From: an uncultured Lachnospiraceae bacterium
Lineage (GTDB): Bacteria > Bacillota > Clostridia > Lachnospirales > Lachnospiraceae
Length of the DNA: 64,000 nt
Direction: 5' to 3'
Assembly: GCA_910586715.1 (NCBI GenBank)
Contig: CAJUJG010000012.1
Span: 1 to 64,000, forward strand
Position 1 is the stretch's first letter. Each line of letters starts with the position of its first letter. This document shows positions 1 to 9,157 of the stretch, in pieces. The notes under the pieces are model-generated. The model saw only the letters and a program-made list of their open reading frames with translations, ran no database searches and was not told where the DNA came from. Made by a program: the position numbers and the translations under genes.

Positions 1-34
1 ATAATTAGTACATACGATTGACGGTTCTGTGGAT

Positions 35-781
35 AGAACTGCGGAAACTCAAGTTCTATTAATCTCTTGCCGAATCAGAGGAAAAATGGTATAATCCTCT
101 ATTTCAATACATCCCATGTTTCTATTAATCTGCAATTCGTCACAACCCGTAAACAATCCATGAAAAATTTCAATACATCCCATGTTTCTATTAATCCCTC
201 ATTGCTTGTCTTATGCACATAGTTTTCGTCGAATTTCAATACATCCCATGTTTCTATTAATCTTCCCCGTTTTTCTTACGGTATGGCTGTTTCTGCGATT
301 TCAATACATCCCATGTTTCTATTAATCGTGTTTCTTTTTCCTTTTCTTATTAGTGTTGTAAAATTTCAATACATCCCATGTTTCTATTAATCTTATCCGC
401 GCGAGTTGTTCGGCGGTCTTTCCACAAAATTTCAATACATCCCATGTTTCTATTAATCTTCCTTGCCATCTTATCTTTTATTGCTTGCCGTAATTTCAAT
501 ACATCCCATGTTTCTATTAATCGCTGGTCATTGACAAGCGGCGCACACCGAATGTCTAATTTCAATACATCCCATGTTTCTATTAATCTGTAACTTCCCA
601 CATGGTACATACGTTTTAGGGCTATTTCAATACATCCCATGTTTCTATTAATCCTATGTCGCTCCATTTCAATCCCCGCAATTCACTATTTCAATACATC
701 CCATGTTTCTATTAATCTGGACGCTTTGCAAATTGCTACTGCTATGTTAAAATTTCAATACATCCCATGTTTCTATTAATC
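35..781 (-). CRISPR. Type I-B CRISPR array, 11 intact repeats plus one degenerate distal repeat
   Basis: Eleven identical 30-nt repeats start at 101, 167, 233, 298, 363, 429, 493, 559, 624, 688 and 752, separated by unique spacers of 34-36 nt. On the minus strand each repeat begins GATTAATAG and ends ATTGAAAT, which resembles the 8-nt crRNA 5' handle typical of type I-B. The array is therefore read leftwards, away from cas2. At 35-64 a decayed copy keeps only the last 11 bases (TTCTATTAATC on +), followed by a 36-nt spacer-sized gap. This is the expected degenerate trailer repeat, and it places the leader at the right-hand end. The leader-proximal (newest) spacer is 718-751. Confidence 0.98.
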
Positions 782-988
782 CAAGGCAAATCCGCCATCC
801 TTACTATCCTATCATACCACCAATCCCCCAAAAAGTCACTCTTTCTAATATTTTTTACCAAGTAAACAGCAAAAAACTTTTTTCATCCCTCCATCACCTT
901 CTTCCCCGCATATTTTCAGTCTTTTTCCCCAAATGCCAATATTCCCGCCTGGTAAAATACTGCTGTCAGATTGCTGTTAAAATAGATT
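782..988 (-). promoter_or_regulatory. CRISPR leader with array promoter
   Basis: AT-rich non-coding DNA between cas2 and the first repeat, on the side opposite the decayed repeat, so it is the leader. On the minus strand GTGACT (839-834) and TATGAT (816-811) are 17 bp apart, a usable -35/-10 pair that would start transcription about 20-25 nt before the first repeat. No ORF of note is present. Confidence 0.7.
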
Positions 989-1288
989 TCATATAATCAA
1001 ATCCTCCCCCGTCGCCCTATCCCGTTTTCCCAAAATATCCTCTCCAAACACATTATCATTCATCAGTTTAATAATACACACAAAATCCTCCTCCGCATGA
1101 ATCACCTTTTTCAGATCACTCTCCAATTGTATCAGCTTCGATGGGGTAATGTCCCCGCGAAAAACAGAAAACTGAAAATGTGAAAGGTATTTCTTGCATA
1201 CCTTAAAAACCTTTTGTACCCTTTTTTCATTCACATCATAAAATACAAACACATAATTATAATTCATTTTTTTCGTGCTTTTCTCCAT
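989..1288 (-). CDS. cas2: CRISPR-associated endoribonuclease Cas2
   Basis: Small protein (99 aa) with the Cas2 ferredoxin-like start: a beta strand followed by the acidic YDVNEKR motif near residue 18, then the conserved FRGDIT/S-type segment near residue 44. Cas2 dimerises between two Cas1 dimers to form the spacer-integration complex. It is the last cas gene before the leader, the normal place for I-B. The ATG at 1288 has GAGGGA about 7 nt upstream; a second in-frame ATG seven codons later is possible but lacks a better site. The intergenic gap to cas1 is about 150 bp and AT-rich. Confidence 0.93.
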   Translation of the reverse strand: MEKSTKKMNYNYVFVFYDVNEKRVQKVFKVCKKYLSHFQFSVFRGDITPSKLIQLESDLKKVIHAEEDFVCIIKLMNDNVFGEDILGKRDRATGEDLII

Positions 1289-1436
1289 AAAAATCCCTCG
1301 TTCTTACTAAAAGTCTGCAAGTTCAACATAAACTCCGTTCACAATGCGTAAGTACACTATTGGCAACACGCAAATTTCCCATACCCTCAATAATGCTCAA
1401 ACACTTACACACAAAAACGCAATTTATGCAGCCAGC

Positions 1437-2435
1437 CTAAATATTCGTCTTAACCGAAAACGGGACAAACTCCTTCCCTTCCAAAATAAACTTAATCAAT
1501 TTATAACAATCTAATTTAATTGCTGTCCGATAGGAAACTTTCCGTTTTAGACGCTCATGATAAAAAACCGATTCCAGCCGCTGTTCAAAAGCCTCAATGA
1601 AAATTTTCCGTCCCTCCTCATTCAGCAGACAATAATTCACCTTCCGTTCAAAATGCTTCTCCACCTGAAGTCTTCTGTTATTCACCAGTTCAAAAATCGT
1701 CCGGTAAACAATAATCGGTTTAAATACCTCACACATGTCAAGACTTAAAGAAAACCGCCCTTCCGACGGTTCATGCAGAAAGCTAATCCGCTGGTCCAAA
1801 TGCGTTCTGTAAATCGCAGAAATTGTTTTTGTATAAAGAAGTGTATTCCCAAAAGAAATCAATGCATTAATCGGATTATCCGGCGGACGCTTCACCCGCT
1901 TATTCATAATAAAATCCTCCGGCAGAAAGAAACGGAAACACGAATAAAACCTTGCCCACACCTCCCCCTCAACCGACATCAGCTCAGATACCTTTTCCGA
2001 CAAATCCACATGCTTATGAAATACCTTCCTAATCCAGTCCGTTGTTTCTTTTACTTCTTTTTTATCATGTTTATAATAGTGATATAACACCTCATAAATG
2101 TTTTCGCCAATCCCATGTACAATTGCCTTCGCAATCTCCAGCCGCCGCGTCTCAAACGCATTGACCTGCTGAATCAAAAGCTTCCCACTGCAATACTGCT
2201 CACGTGGATAATAAGTTCCGCTATATCCTCCGTAATAATTAAAAAAATGCACCACCACATGATTTGCCGCCAAAAAATCCAAAAGCTTTGTATTAACACT
2301 CACCTCATTCAGACAGTAAATCTCCCTTGTATTCTCAATTGGTATGTACACATTTTTCCCGTCTTTCCGAAAGCATAACGAATTATCCTTCCGCGTCAAC
2401 TCTCCCTGCGACATAATATATCTCGTACTTCCCAT
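1437..2435 (-). CDS. cas1: CRISPR-associated integrase Cas1 (type I-B)
   Basis: 332 aa, the usual Cas1 length. The N-terminal beta domain is followed by the helical catalytic domain. Metal ligands are visible as E156 (MSVEG), H221 (FLHEPSEGR) and D233 or E236 in the SLDMCEVFKP block. Cas1 cuts and joins spacer DNA at the leader-repeat boundary with Cas2. The ATG at 2435 follows AAGGGGG with about 10 nt spacing; cas4 ends 18 bp upstream, so the three adaptation genes are co-transcribed. All catalytic positions are intact, so the array is probably still able to acquire spacers. Confidence 0.97.
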   Translation of the reverse strand: MGSTRYIMSQGELTRKDNSLCFRKDGKNVYIPIENTREIYCLNEVSVNTKLLDFLAANHVVVHFFNYYGGYSGTYYPREQYCSGKLLIQQVNAFETRRLEIAKAIVHGIGENIYEVLYHYYKHDKKEVKETTDWIRKVFHKHVDLSEKVSELMSVEGEVWARFYSCFRFFLPEDFIMNKRVKRPPDNPINALISFGNTLLYTKTISAIYRTHLDQRISFLHEPSEGRFSLSLDMCEVFKPIIVYRTIFELVNNRRLQVEKHFERKVNYCLLNEEGRKIFIEAFEQRLESVFYHERLKRKVSYRTAIKLDCYKLIKFILEGKEFVPFSVKTNI

Positions 2436-2453
2436 TACCTGCCTGCCCCCTTC

Positions 2454-2963
2454 TCAGATAAAACAATATTCATAATAGGCACACTTCTTACAACCTGCTT
2501 TCTCCTCCGCCTTTGGTACCTCGTCAGATAAAAGCAGTTCCTCAATCTCCGTCTGAATCCGCTCCAGTTTCTGTTCCTGCACATCATCCAGTTCAAGGAT
2601 TACTGCCGCCTTCTTAGCCTTATTTTTTTCCTCAAATATAAGCCTTCCTTTTCTGACAATTCCTTTATCCTTTAAGACCTTCAGATAATAATACAACTGC
2701 CACTTTCCCGCCTCCATATCCGCATCGGACTTTTTGATTTCTGTCAGATATTCCGCAGTCAGCTTGTCCAGTTTGATATTTTCTATCGCAATCTCCGTAT
2801 GTTCACTTTCCTGCGCTTTCACCTCATGTATCGCCCGCCCAATCTGAACCAGCTCACTATTATCCTCAAGGTTTAACCGGTTCCCATGCAAATAACACTG
2901 TCTTTTGCAATGAAAATAATAATTAATCAGCGTCCCATTGACGCGTATATGATTAGATTTCAA
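2454..2963 (-). CDS. cas4: CRISPR-associated exonuclease Cas4
   Basis: RecB-type nuclease with a 4Fe-4S cluster, which trims prespacers and checks the PAM during adaptation. With the TTG start at 2963 the protein is 169 aa and has the four cluster cysteines (C19, C158, C161, C167), the GRAIHE motif (H46), the TEIKKS active-site motif (E75, K77) and a QxxxY-type motif (Q89). I chose TTG 2963 because GAGGGAGGG lies about 7 nt upstream. A longer TTG reading from 2987 would start inside that ribosome binding site. The gene overlaps the end of cas3 by 11 bp, indicating translational coupling. Confidence 0.93.
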   Translation of the reverse strand: MKSNHIRVNGTLINYYFHCKRQCYLHGNRLNLEDNSELVQIGRAIHEVKAQESEHTEIAIENIKLDKLTAEYLTEIKKSDADMEAGKWQLYYYLKVLKDKGIVRKGRLIFEEKNKAKKAAVILELDDVQEQKLERIQTEIEELLLSDEVPKAEEKAGCKKCAYYEYCFI

Positions 2964-5511
2964 TAAACAGCCCTCCCTCTTTCTCAAGCTTTCTTTTATC
3001 TAACCTGCCGTCGGAAAAATACTCCTCTCCATTTTCGATGCAGTAAATTTCACCCACCCTGTCAGAATACGCGATATTGGAATTCTTTTTAATTTGATAG
3101 ATAAAAAGATTAAGCTTACTGCTGATTTCAGATAGCTGAACGCGAAACTGAGCATAGTCATTTGGAGGATACATCAACAACTCCTTGTACCGGTTCCACA
3201 AATCCTGCCCGTCAACCGTCTCTCCATCCGAAAGAACAATAGTTCGAGCCAAAAAAACAGACATACGCCAGTCATTCTCCTCAATCAACCGCATTCTTGC
3301 ACTTATTTTCCGAAAGCAAAGCGCACCCGTCTCATTTACAAATGCATCAATGCCCTCCGCATCAGAAGAAGCGTTCCTGTTTTTCCTGATAACGCGCATC
3401 ACCTGCTCATAATACTGCGAAAAATTCTTTTCCTTTAAAATCTGCTGCATTGCTTCATTCTTCAAAGTAAACGTTTCACTTATCCGGTAATCATTTTCCC
3501 CATAAATACGCTTTGCTGAAAATAAATCAAAAAAATATACGATACCTCCCCGTTTCGCATTCCGGTTAATTCTGCCCATAAACTGCTCTTCACTGTCCAA
3601 GGTACTAATATCCTTGTATCCGATGTCCATATCAATATCAACGCCCGCCTCAACAACCTGCGTTGCAATCAGAATATATCCCGTTTGTTCAAACTTTTGC
3701 GTTTTGATACACCGCAAAATCCGCTCTCTGTCAACACAATTATCGTCTCCCGTCATGCGCTCTACAACGGCGTCAATCTCCTCATCCGATTTCAATCTGT
3801 CAAAAAAGCGATATGCCATTTCTTTCTGAATAAATTCAATCAATATCTTTTTCTTTTCCCCTGCCTGCACTTTGACATGCGCATAAAGCGCCTCTTCATC
3901 AAAGTCCTCATGGTGTAACAGCTCATAAGAAATCCGAACCCTGTCCTGAAAACGTTTATCATTGAAATAAAACGCCCTGTTTTGGATTAAACGCCGTACA
4001 CCTTCGTGCGTTCCGGTCAGCACTGCCAAATCGGGCAGTGTGGCGGACATAATAAGAACCTTGCAGTGCAGATATTTGCAAAAATACTGGAGGGACATCA
4101 TAATTTCCATCCAAATCGCATTTTTATAACTCTGTATCTCGTCCAATACAATCACACTTCCCACAAGCTGGTGAAACCCGAAAAGCGCCTCACGCTGCGT
4201 TCCAAACATTGTTTGAAACAGGCTTACATGTGTTGTCAGGATTATCGGATAATTTAAAAACTGTCTGTCCAGCAACGACTTGCTCCAATTGCATTCCGCC
4301 CAGTTTTCTTCAAACTCACCGTTCTCCTTATCCGTTTTGACATCCCTTTTTATCGGCGTTACAGAATTGACGACAGCTGCTTTTTCAAAAATATTGCTGC
4401 CCTGGAACAGCTCTTCCAAACTGACTTTGTTCTGCTCTACAAGATTGTTAAACGGGTAGACATAAATGATTTTACCCATACCCTTTTGGGCAAGGAAAAA
4501 GCTGCTGTGAAATCCGACATTACTCTTTCCGCAGCCGGTCGGCGCTTCCAAATAAAAAATGTCCTCATCCGCATGGTCCGCAAGATTTCGTTCCGCCTCA
4601 TAAAAAAGCATATTGCGCAGATAATTGATATCCGTTCCGTTATCCACTGCTTTTTCAGGGTGAAACATTCTGATTTCCCGCATCCGCTGTGTCTTCTCAA
4701 ACGTCTCCCGCAAGTCATTTATTTCCCGAACCGAACCAAACTGTTTTATTTCCGTTCCCGTGATATATTCATTTGTTGCATAATAATCACACGCCGTCAA
4801 CAGGGAAAATACCAGCCTTGCATAGGTATATTTTGCAAAACTGCGCGCTTCCGTTTCCGTTTTTGCCCTTTCCAAAATATCGACATATTTTGATACCGGC
4901 ATTTGAGAATACTTCCCTCTGTACAACTGCCGAAAGCTTTTTTGCTGCATTGCCTGATCAATATTGTACAGCTTTCCGCCCGCCTGTATTGCATTCAAAA
5001 ACGCATCAAAGCTGTCTAAATCGGAATGGTGTTTCATAATCAGATACGCATTTATGCAAACAATCTCATACAGGTATATTCTTTTCCCCTGGTCAATGGG
5101 CGTCGTTTTGTGCATCTGCTCCAAACATGCCATTTGACAGTCAAGGTAAATATATGCCGACAATACAGAATGATTTTGTTCATGTAGCTGCGGAATATGT
5201 ATGTTCTCAAACGCTTTGTTTTTCATTGCTTTTTGTTGAAAAACAGGATTGATTTTTCCTGCATCATGAAACGTGATGACATCACGCACTGCCTGTAAAA
5301 ACCAATCCCTGTATTCTTTCGCCGTGTCCCCGAACAATACCGGCTCCATTGTTTCAAAAGCGTCCTGCATTTTTTCCTTCTCAAGCAGACGCGAAAAATA
5401 CTTCTGACAACGCTGTGTATGCTCCTGCAGCGTCTCCCGTTCCTCATAAACCTTTGAATTCGTATGTGCATAAACCGGATTTGTAAAATCCAATACTTCC
5501 ATAAGCTCCAT
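2953..5511 (-). CDS. cas3: CRISPR-associated nuclease-helicase Cas3
   Basis: About 852 aa with an N-terminal HD nuclease and C-terminal superfamily 2 helicase. HD ligands: H near 31 (LQEHTQRC), HD near 82-83 (TFHDAGK), H in EQNHSVLSAY and the HH of MKHHSDL. Helicase motifs: Walker A EAPTGCGKSN, motif II LDEIQSYKN (DEIQ in place of the more usual DEIH/DEAH), motif V VVEAGVDIDMD and motif VI FMGRINRNAKRGG. Cas3 is recruited by Cascade to unwind and degrade target DNA. The start is the ATG at 5511 with GGAGG 8 nt upstream; an in-frame TTG five codons earlier has no ribosome binding site. It lies between cas5 and cas4, as in typical I-B operons. Confidence 0.97.
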   Translation of the reverse strand: MELMEVLDFTNPVYAHTNSKVYEERETLQEHTQRCQKYFSRLLEKEKMQDAFETMEPVLFGDTAKEYRDWFLQAVRDVITFHDAGKINPVFQQKAMKNKAFENIHIPQLHEQNHSVLSAYIYLDCQMACLEQMHKTTPIDQGKRIYLYEIVCINAYLIMKHHSDLDSFDAFLNAIQAGGKLYNIDQAMQQKSFRQLYRGKYSQMPVSKYVDILERAKTETEARSFAKYTYARLVFSLLTACDYYATNEYITGTEIKQFGSVREINDLRETFEKTQRMREIRMFHPEKAVDNGTDINYLRNMLFYEAERNLADHADEDIFYLEAPTGCGKSNVGFHSSFFLAQKGMGKIIYVYPFNNLVEQNKVSLEELFQGSNIFEKAAVVNSVTPIKRDVKTDKENGEFEENWAECNWSKSLLDRQFLNYPIILTTHVSLFQTMFGTQREALFGFHQLVGSVIVLDEIQSYKNAIWMEIMMSLQYFCKYLHCKVLIMSATLPDLAVLTGTHEGVRRLIQNRAFYFNDKRFQDRVRISYELLHHEDFDEEALYAHVKVQAGEKKKILIEFIQKEMAYRFFDRLKSDEEIDAVVERMTGDDNCVDRERILRCIKTQKFEQTGYILIATQVVEAGVDIDMDIGYKDISTLDSEEQFMGRINRNAKRGGIVYFFDLFSAKRIYGENDYRISETFTLKNEAMQQILKEKNFSQYYEQVMRVIRKNRNASSDAEGIDAFVNETGALCFRKISARMRLIEENDWRMSVFLARTIVLSDGETVDGQDLWNRYKELLMYPPNDYAQFRVQLSEISSKLNLFIYQIKKNSNIAYSDRVGEIYCIENGEEYFSDGRLDKRKLEKEGGLFIEI

Positions 5512-5546
5512 TGCCTGTTCCTCCAAACCCGTGTCAGGTCTGTTTC

Positions 5547-6275
5547 TTAGTAAAAAACAGCCTGCTTTCCGTCAACATCCCAAACAGTCTCTTCTGTTTG
5601 GGTAAGCGTCATATTGGTAAATACAAATTTTTCCAGTATATATTGATTTGTATGCTCATTCAGTCCAATCGGCAGCGCCTCTTCGTATTTAAAAGGATTT
5701 TCCACGCCTCCAAACAAATCCGCATCGAAATCAATCTGCGCCTTTTGTTTTGGAAAAAGGCAGTCAAGTGAGCTGACATGTTCCTTCTTATGTCCCTCAA
5801 CAATCGCTGCATGCGTAATATCTGCCGCATGATCGTTTTTGCCAAGATAAGGAATATAGACACATTTTCTCTCTGTCACATATTCCGCCAGCTTTTTTGC
5901 TTCCTCACAGTCTAACAGAACGCAAATATCCCACGAAGGCTCCTCAAGCCACTGCTCTTTTACAATTAAATTCCCGCCCTGTTCCCGCGACGCGTACCCG
6001 ACGGAATTATTAAAGCTGACAATTTTTTTTGCAAAGTATCCTTTATCCGCATTCGGAAGAATACTGACCTGTATGCTCTCAAGCTTTTGGTAATATTCGG
6101 GATACGGTTGCGATTTGTCCATCTGACTGTATCCCGCATACCCCAAAACAGCCCCAAACAGCCCCATCAGCGCAGGCTTATGAATGTGACCGTATGTATA
6201 ATAGTGCACGGAATTCACATCCGGCTTTTTAAACATTGCCTGTTTTCCTGACAATGTAAATTTTAAAATATCCAT
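5547..6275 (-). CDS. cas5b: Cascade subunit Cas5 (type I-B)
   Basis: RAMP-fold subunit (242 aa from the ATG at 6275) that caps the crRNA 5' handle. The first strand, DILKFTLSGKQAMFKKPDVN, and the following HKPALMGLFGAVLGYAGY block match the Cas5b N-terminal region, where the last part carries the glycine-rich turn. GGAG lies 6 nt before this ATG. Two earlier in-frame ATGs exist, but one sits on the ribosome binding site and the other would overlap the end of cas7. It is 28 bp after cas7 and 35 bp before the cas3 start. Confidence 0.93.
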   Translation of the reverse strand: MDILKFTLSGKQAMFKKPDVNSVHYYTYGHIHKPALMGLFGAVLGYAGYSQMDKSQPYPEYYQKLESIQVSILPNADKGYFAKKIVSFNNSVGYASREQGGNLIVKEQWLEEPSWDICVLLDCEEAKKLAEYVTERKCVYIPYLGKNDHAADITHAAIVEGHKKEHVSSLDCLFPKQKAQIDFDADLFGGVENPFKYEEALPIGLNEHTNQYILEKFVFTNMTLTQTEETVWDVDGKQAVFY

Positions 6276-6303
6276 AGTCATCTCCTTAGCCGCTTTCGGC
6301 GCT

Positions 6304-7257
6304 TTAAACAGCACACTGCTTTCGGGTAAAAATATGATACATTTTTACGTTAGGAATATCCGTTTCCACAATCGTCGTATGCGGATTGTAGTAAATTTCC
6401 ACATTATTAATCTTGTCCCCAAATCCGCACAACAGTTCTCCACATTTCACACGAATGATATTTTTCTCTTTGTCCTGATGTTCAAACGCAATGCTTTCCG
6501 CAAGATTCGGCAGATAAACGTCCTCCTGCGTTTCAACAAACAAGCCAAACTCATTTTCACATCCGGCTTTTGCATTTGTCGCAAAAGAAGTCGCAGCGCA
6601 CAACGCCGTCTCCTTAAACCTTTGGTAATCCTCCTGTGTGTATCCCTGTGTCACGCCCAAATCCACATACTCTTTATACGCTTTTGGATTAATGGAAAAC
6701 GGATAAAAATAATGTGCCTCGTCGCTCACGATTTTTGTACCGAGGGACGAATTCTTTGCCTCCTCACCCTCTTTATTTTTCGAAGCGGCTGTCGCGTCCC
6801 GAAACGGAGAAAGAATTTGCTGCTCCTGCGGCATGCTGCCCGCATATTTGTTAAAGCCCTGCCCGAACTGCACTGCGCCGGTTATCGAAATATTGCAGCC
6901 TTTCTCGGCAAACGTAGCGCCAAAATTTTTGACATCCACAGCGCTGAACAGGTTCGTCAAAACCTTTTTTGCGTCCTTCACATCCTCCGATCCAAAAAGC
7001 TGTGTGTAACGTTCCAACAGCGTTCTCGGCACCAAATTAACGCTGCCTTTTTTGTCGTCGCTTGTTGTCATTGACTTGATATAAAGAACCTTCTCTCCGT
7101 TCTCGTCCCACATTTTTTTCATGGAATATTTAAACGCCTTATCGCTTCCGAAGATGTCGCCTTTTGATGTGGTTTTCGGATATCCGCTGAAATCCGCATT
7201 CCAGTTTGCCATAATCGAAGAAATCCCCATAACACCGTATACTCTTTGTTTCATCAT
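6304..7257 (-). CDS. cas7b: Cascade backbone subunit Cas7 (Csh2, type I-B)
   Basis: 317 aa. The N-terminus contains a short strand GVMGISSIMANWNADFSG, then a glycine- and lysine-rich segment. The middle has the ITGAVQFGQGFNKYA block, and the C-terminal half contains a FGDKINNVEIYYNP stretch. This layout is that of the Csh2/Cas7b family, whose copies polymerise along the crRNA spacer. AAGGAGG precedes the ATG at 7257 with about 9 nt spacing; a second ATG follows immediately. It starts 15 bp after cas8b, so the two are coupled. Confidence 0.93.
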   Translation of the reverse strand: MMKQRVYGVMGISSIMANWNADFSGYPKTTSKGDIFGSDKAFKYSMKKMWDENGEKVLYIKSMTTSDDKKGSVNLVPRTLLERYTQLFGSEDVKDAKKVLTNLFSAVDVKNFGATFAEKGCNISITGAVQFGQGFNKYAGSMPQEQQILSPFRDATAASKNKEGEEAKNSSLGTKIVSDEAHYFYPFSINPKAYKEYVDLGVTQGYTQEDYQRFKETALCAATSFATNAKAGCENEFGLFVETQEDVYLPNLAESIAFEHQDKEKNIIRVKCGELLCGFGDKINNVEIYYNPHTTIVETDIPNVKMYHIFTRKQCAV

Positions 7258-7272
7258 TTCCCAAATCCTCCT

Positions 7273-9078
7273 TTATTGTTCCTTTTTTCTATAAAATGCA
7301 CTGCTTGCCGTCAGTCCCGCAATCAGTTCTCGCTGCATTACCTTCTTGCACGTCGGCTCGTATATCATAATGTGACTAATCACATTTTTTGCACGTGCGT
7401 CTTTATCCGCGTCAATCGCATGGCCATAGCGGATAAACATTTGACCCAGCTTTTCTTTAATCAAACTGTCACTGTCCGCATTGAGAAACTGGTTCGCCAT
7501 TGACAATGGCTTCTTTGCCGATTTGGAAAGGGACAGAAAATAACCTACAAGTTGTCCTACTGCATAGTAATACTCACCGTCCGAAAACGTCCAATCCTCC
7601 TTTGCCATATCAATATGTACCTGAAAGTCCTCCTGTATTGTTCCCATAAGCTCCTCCTTTTCCTTATTATCATTAAAATAATCTTCCAGTGAAAGCAATA
7701 GATTCAACTGCACTCCTGCACGTAGCAAATAACCGCCCGCAATCTTATTCTTAATCAGTTTCAGTCCCAATTCCTGTATCACTTGCTGGATATGATACTC
7801 CGGCGCTTTATATAACCATGTAAAAATTCTGTTGCGATAAGTCAGCAGACAGTATTTGAGCCCTCCGTCCATTTGTGGTAAATCCATCGGGTCCGTAAAA
7901 TAGTTAAAGCTTAGGAATTTATCAAAAAACACCTCGTCTATCACTGCCGCCACCTGCGCCGTTTCATTGCACGAACCGTACAGTTTTTCATCGCCTGCGC
8001 CCTTCAAAATCTCTTTGAAATAGAATGTTTTTGGCAAATTCGAGTTCAGCGCAATCACGGTGTCGCTGTCGACAATTTCCACTTCTTTGCCCTTTTTAAT
8101 TCTCAAATATAAACCATCTTTTATGCACGGAAGGTCCTTGCTCTTGTCCGGTATTGCGGTGATGTTTTCGTTTTCAAAATCAACATACACATTGACATTT
8201 CCCTTGCAGGCATGTCCCCACAGATAATCGAAAAACTGACTTTGCAGCATGACCTGTTCCATATTGAGCAGATACGGCGCCGGCGTTTTTCGGTTTTTAT
8301 TTTCAAGAAACGGTTTTTTTGCGTTCAGTCCCATATTATTGCTCGGCATTCCATAAATCGTGCCGTCAGCCGTTACGTTATAATCATTGTTATTATAAAT
8401 ATTTGGAATGACGTATCGCTTATTTTCCTTCTCATACAGCTCTTTGGTCTTCTCTTCGTCGTCATATACAAAAAAGAGTTTCAGATAGTCCTTTCCCGAG
8501 AGCGCAGCAGGCAGCAGATCAGGATTTTTGAGCCATGCTTTCATCCATTCCCATATTTTATCCAAGGCCTTTCGGTCAGGTTCGCCAAGTTCCGCCACTG
8601 CCTGTTGATACATTTTTTTTGCTGCCGGTTTTGTATATTTGATTTCAGGCGCAAAAAGCGTTTTATAATAACCGTCAACGACACTGCTTGTCAGTTTTTT
8701 CTCAGCAATACTGTCCTTTTTTATAAAGAATGCATACATTTGATTGGAATGAATAACTTTTTTTGTGTCAATCGGCTTGTTCATTTCAATCAACTTGCTG
8801 TTATAATCCAAATATCGAATATAAGGATAGCGCTCATCCGTTTTGCCTTGTAATTCCCCGCTCTTTTTATCAAATTTGATTTCTAACGGTGTTTCACATT
8901 GGAAATCCTTATCCATATTGATAAGTACGTACGTTCCGTCTTTTGGAATGTAATTATCGACCAAAAGCTTCGTTCTGCGCTCCAGTTCTGTACATGTTTC
9001 GTCGCTCTCCTGCGACCGCTGGCGGTCTGCCTGCGCATTTAACATCTTGTCAAATACTGCTATTGCATCATATAACAC
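7273..9078 (-). CDS. cas8b: Cascade large subunit Cas8b (Csh1-like)
   Basis: 601 aa, the expected size of the I-B large subunit. Cas8b recognises the PAM and stabilises the R-loop, but the family is very divergent. I assign it mainly from its position immediately before cas7-cas5-cas3 and from its length, with a run of aromatic/charged segments such as LKLFFVYDDEE and PYLLNMEQVMLQSQFFDYLW as in Csh1/TM1802 proteins. No zinc-finger CxxC pair is visible. The start is GTG at 9078 with GGAGGG 5 nt upstream. Confidence 0.88.
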   Translation of the reverse strand: MLYDAIAVFDKMLNAQADRQRSQESDETCTELERRTKLLVDNYIPKDGTYVLINMDKDFQCETPLEIKFDKKSGELQGKTDERYPYIRYLDYNSKLIEMNKPIDTKKVIHSNQMYAFFIKKDSIAEKKLTSSVVDGYYKTLFAPEIKYTKPAAKKMYQQAVAELGEPDRKALDKIWEWMKAWLKNPDLLPAALSGKDYLKLFFVYDDEEKTKELYEKENKRYVIPNIYNNNDYNVTADGTIYGMPSNNMGLNAKKPFLENKNRKTPAPYLLNMEQVMLQSQFFDYLWGHACKGNVNVYVDFENENITAIPDKSKDLPCIKDGLYLRIKKGKEVEIVDSDTVIALNSNLPKTFYFKEILKGAGDEKLYGSCNETAQVAAVIDEVFFDKFLSFNYFTDPMDLPQMDGGLKYCLLTYRNRIFTWLYKAPEYHIQQVIQELGLKLIKNKIAGGYLLRAGVQLNLLLSLEDYFNDNKEKEELMGTIQEDFQVHIDMAKEDWTFSDGEYYYAVGQLVGYFLSLSKSAKKPLSMANQFLNADSDSLIKEKLGQMFIRYGHAIDADKDARAKNVISHIMIYEPTCKKVMQRELIAGLTASSAFYRKKEQ

Positions 9079-9157
9079 AGTATCCCTCCATTCTTATAAC
9101 CATTTTCCTTGTAAAATCCGTAAATTTGAGACTCCTTTTATAGCATCGTTTCGTTAT

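Noticed and set aside
378..593. Open frame on the plus strand within the array
   Set aside because: Also the repeat in translation, with no ribosome binding site.
350..667. Open frame on the minus strand through the CRISPR array (repeated INRNMGCIEI)
   Set aside because: It is the repeat read as protein; the periodicity is the array itself.
2964..2987. Longer cas4 from a TTG at 2987
   Set aside because: It would place the best ribosome binding site inside the gene; TTG 2963 has correct spacing.
6334..7074. Plus-strand frame opposite cas7
   Set aside because: Antisense shadow of cas7.
8212..8853. Long plus-strand frame opposite cas8b
   Set aside because: Antisense shadow of a well-supported gene.
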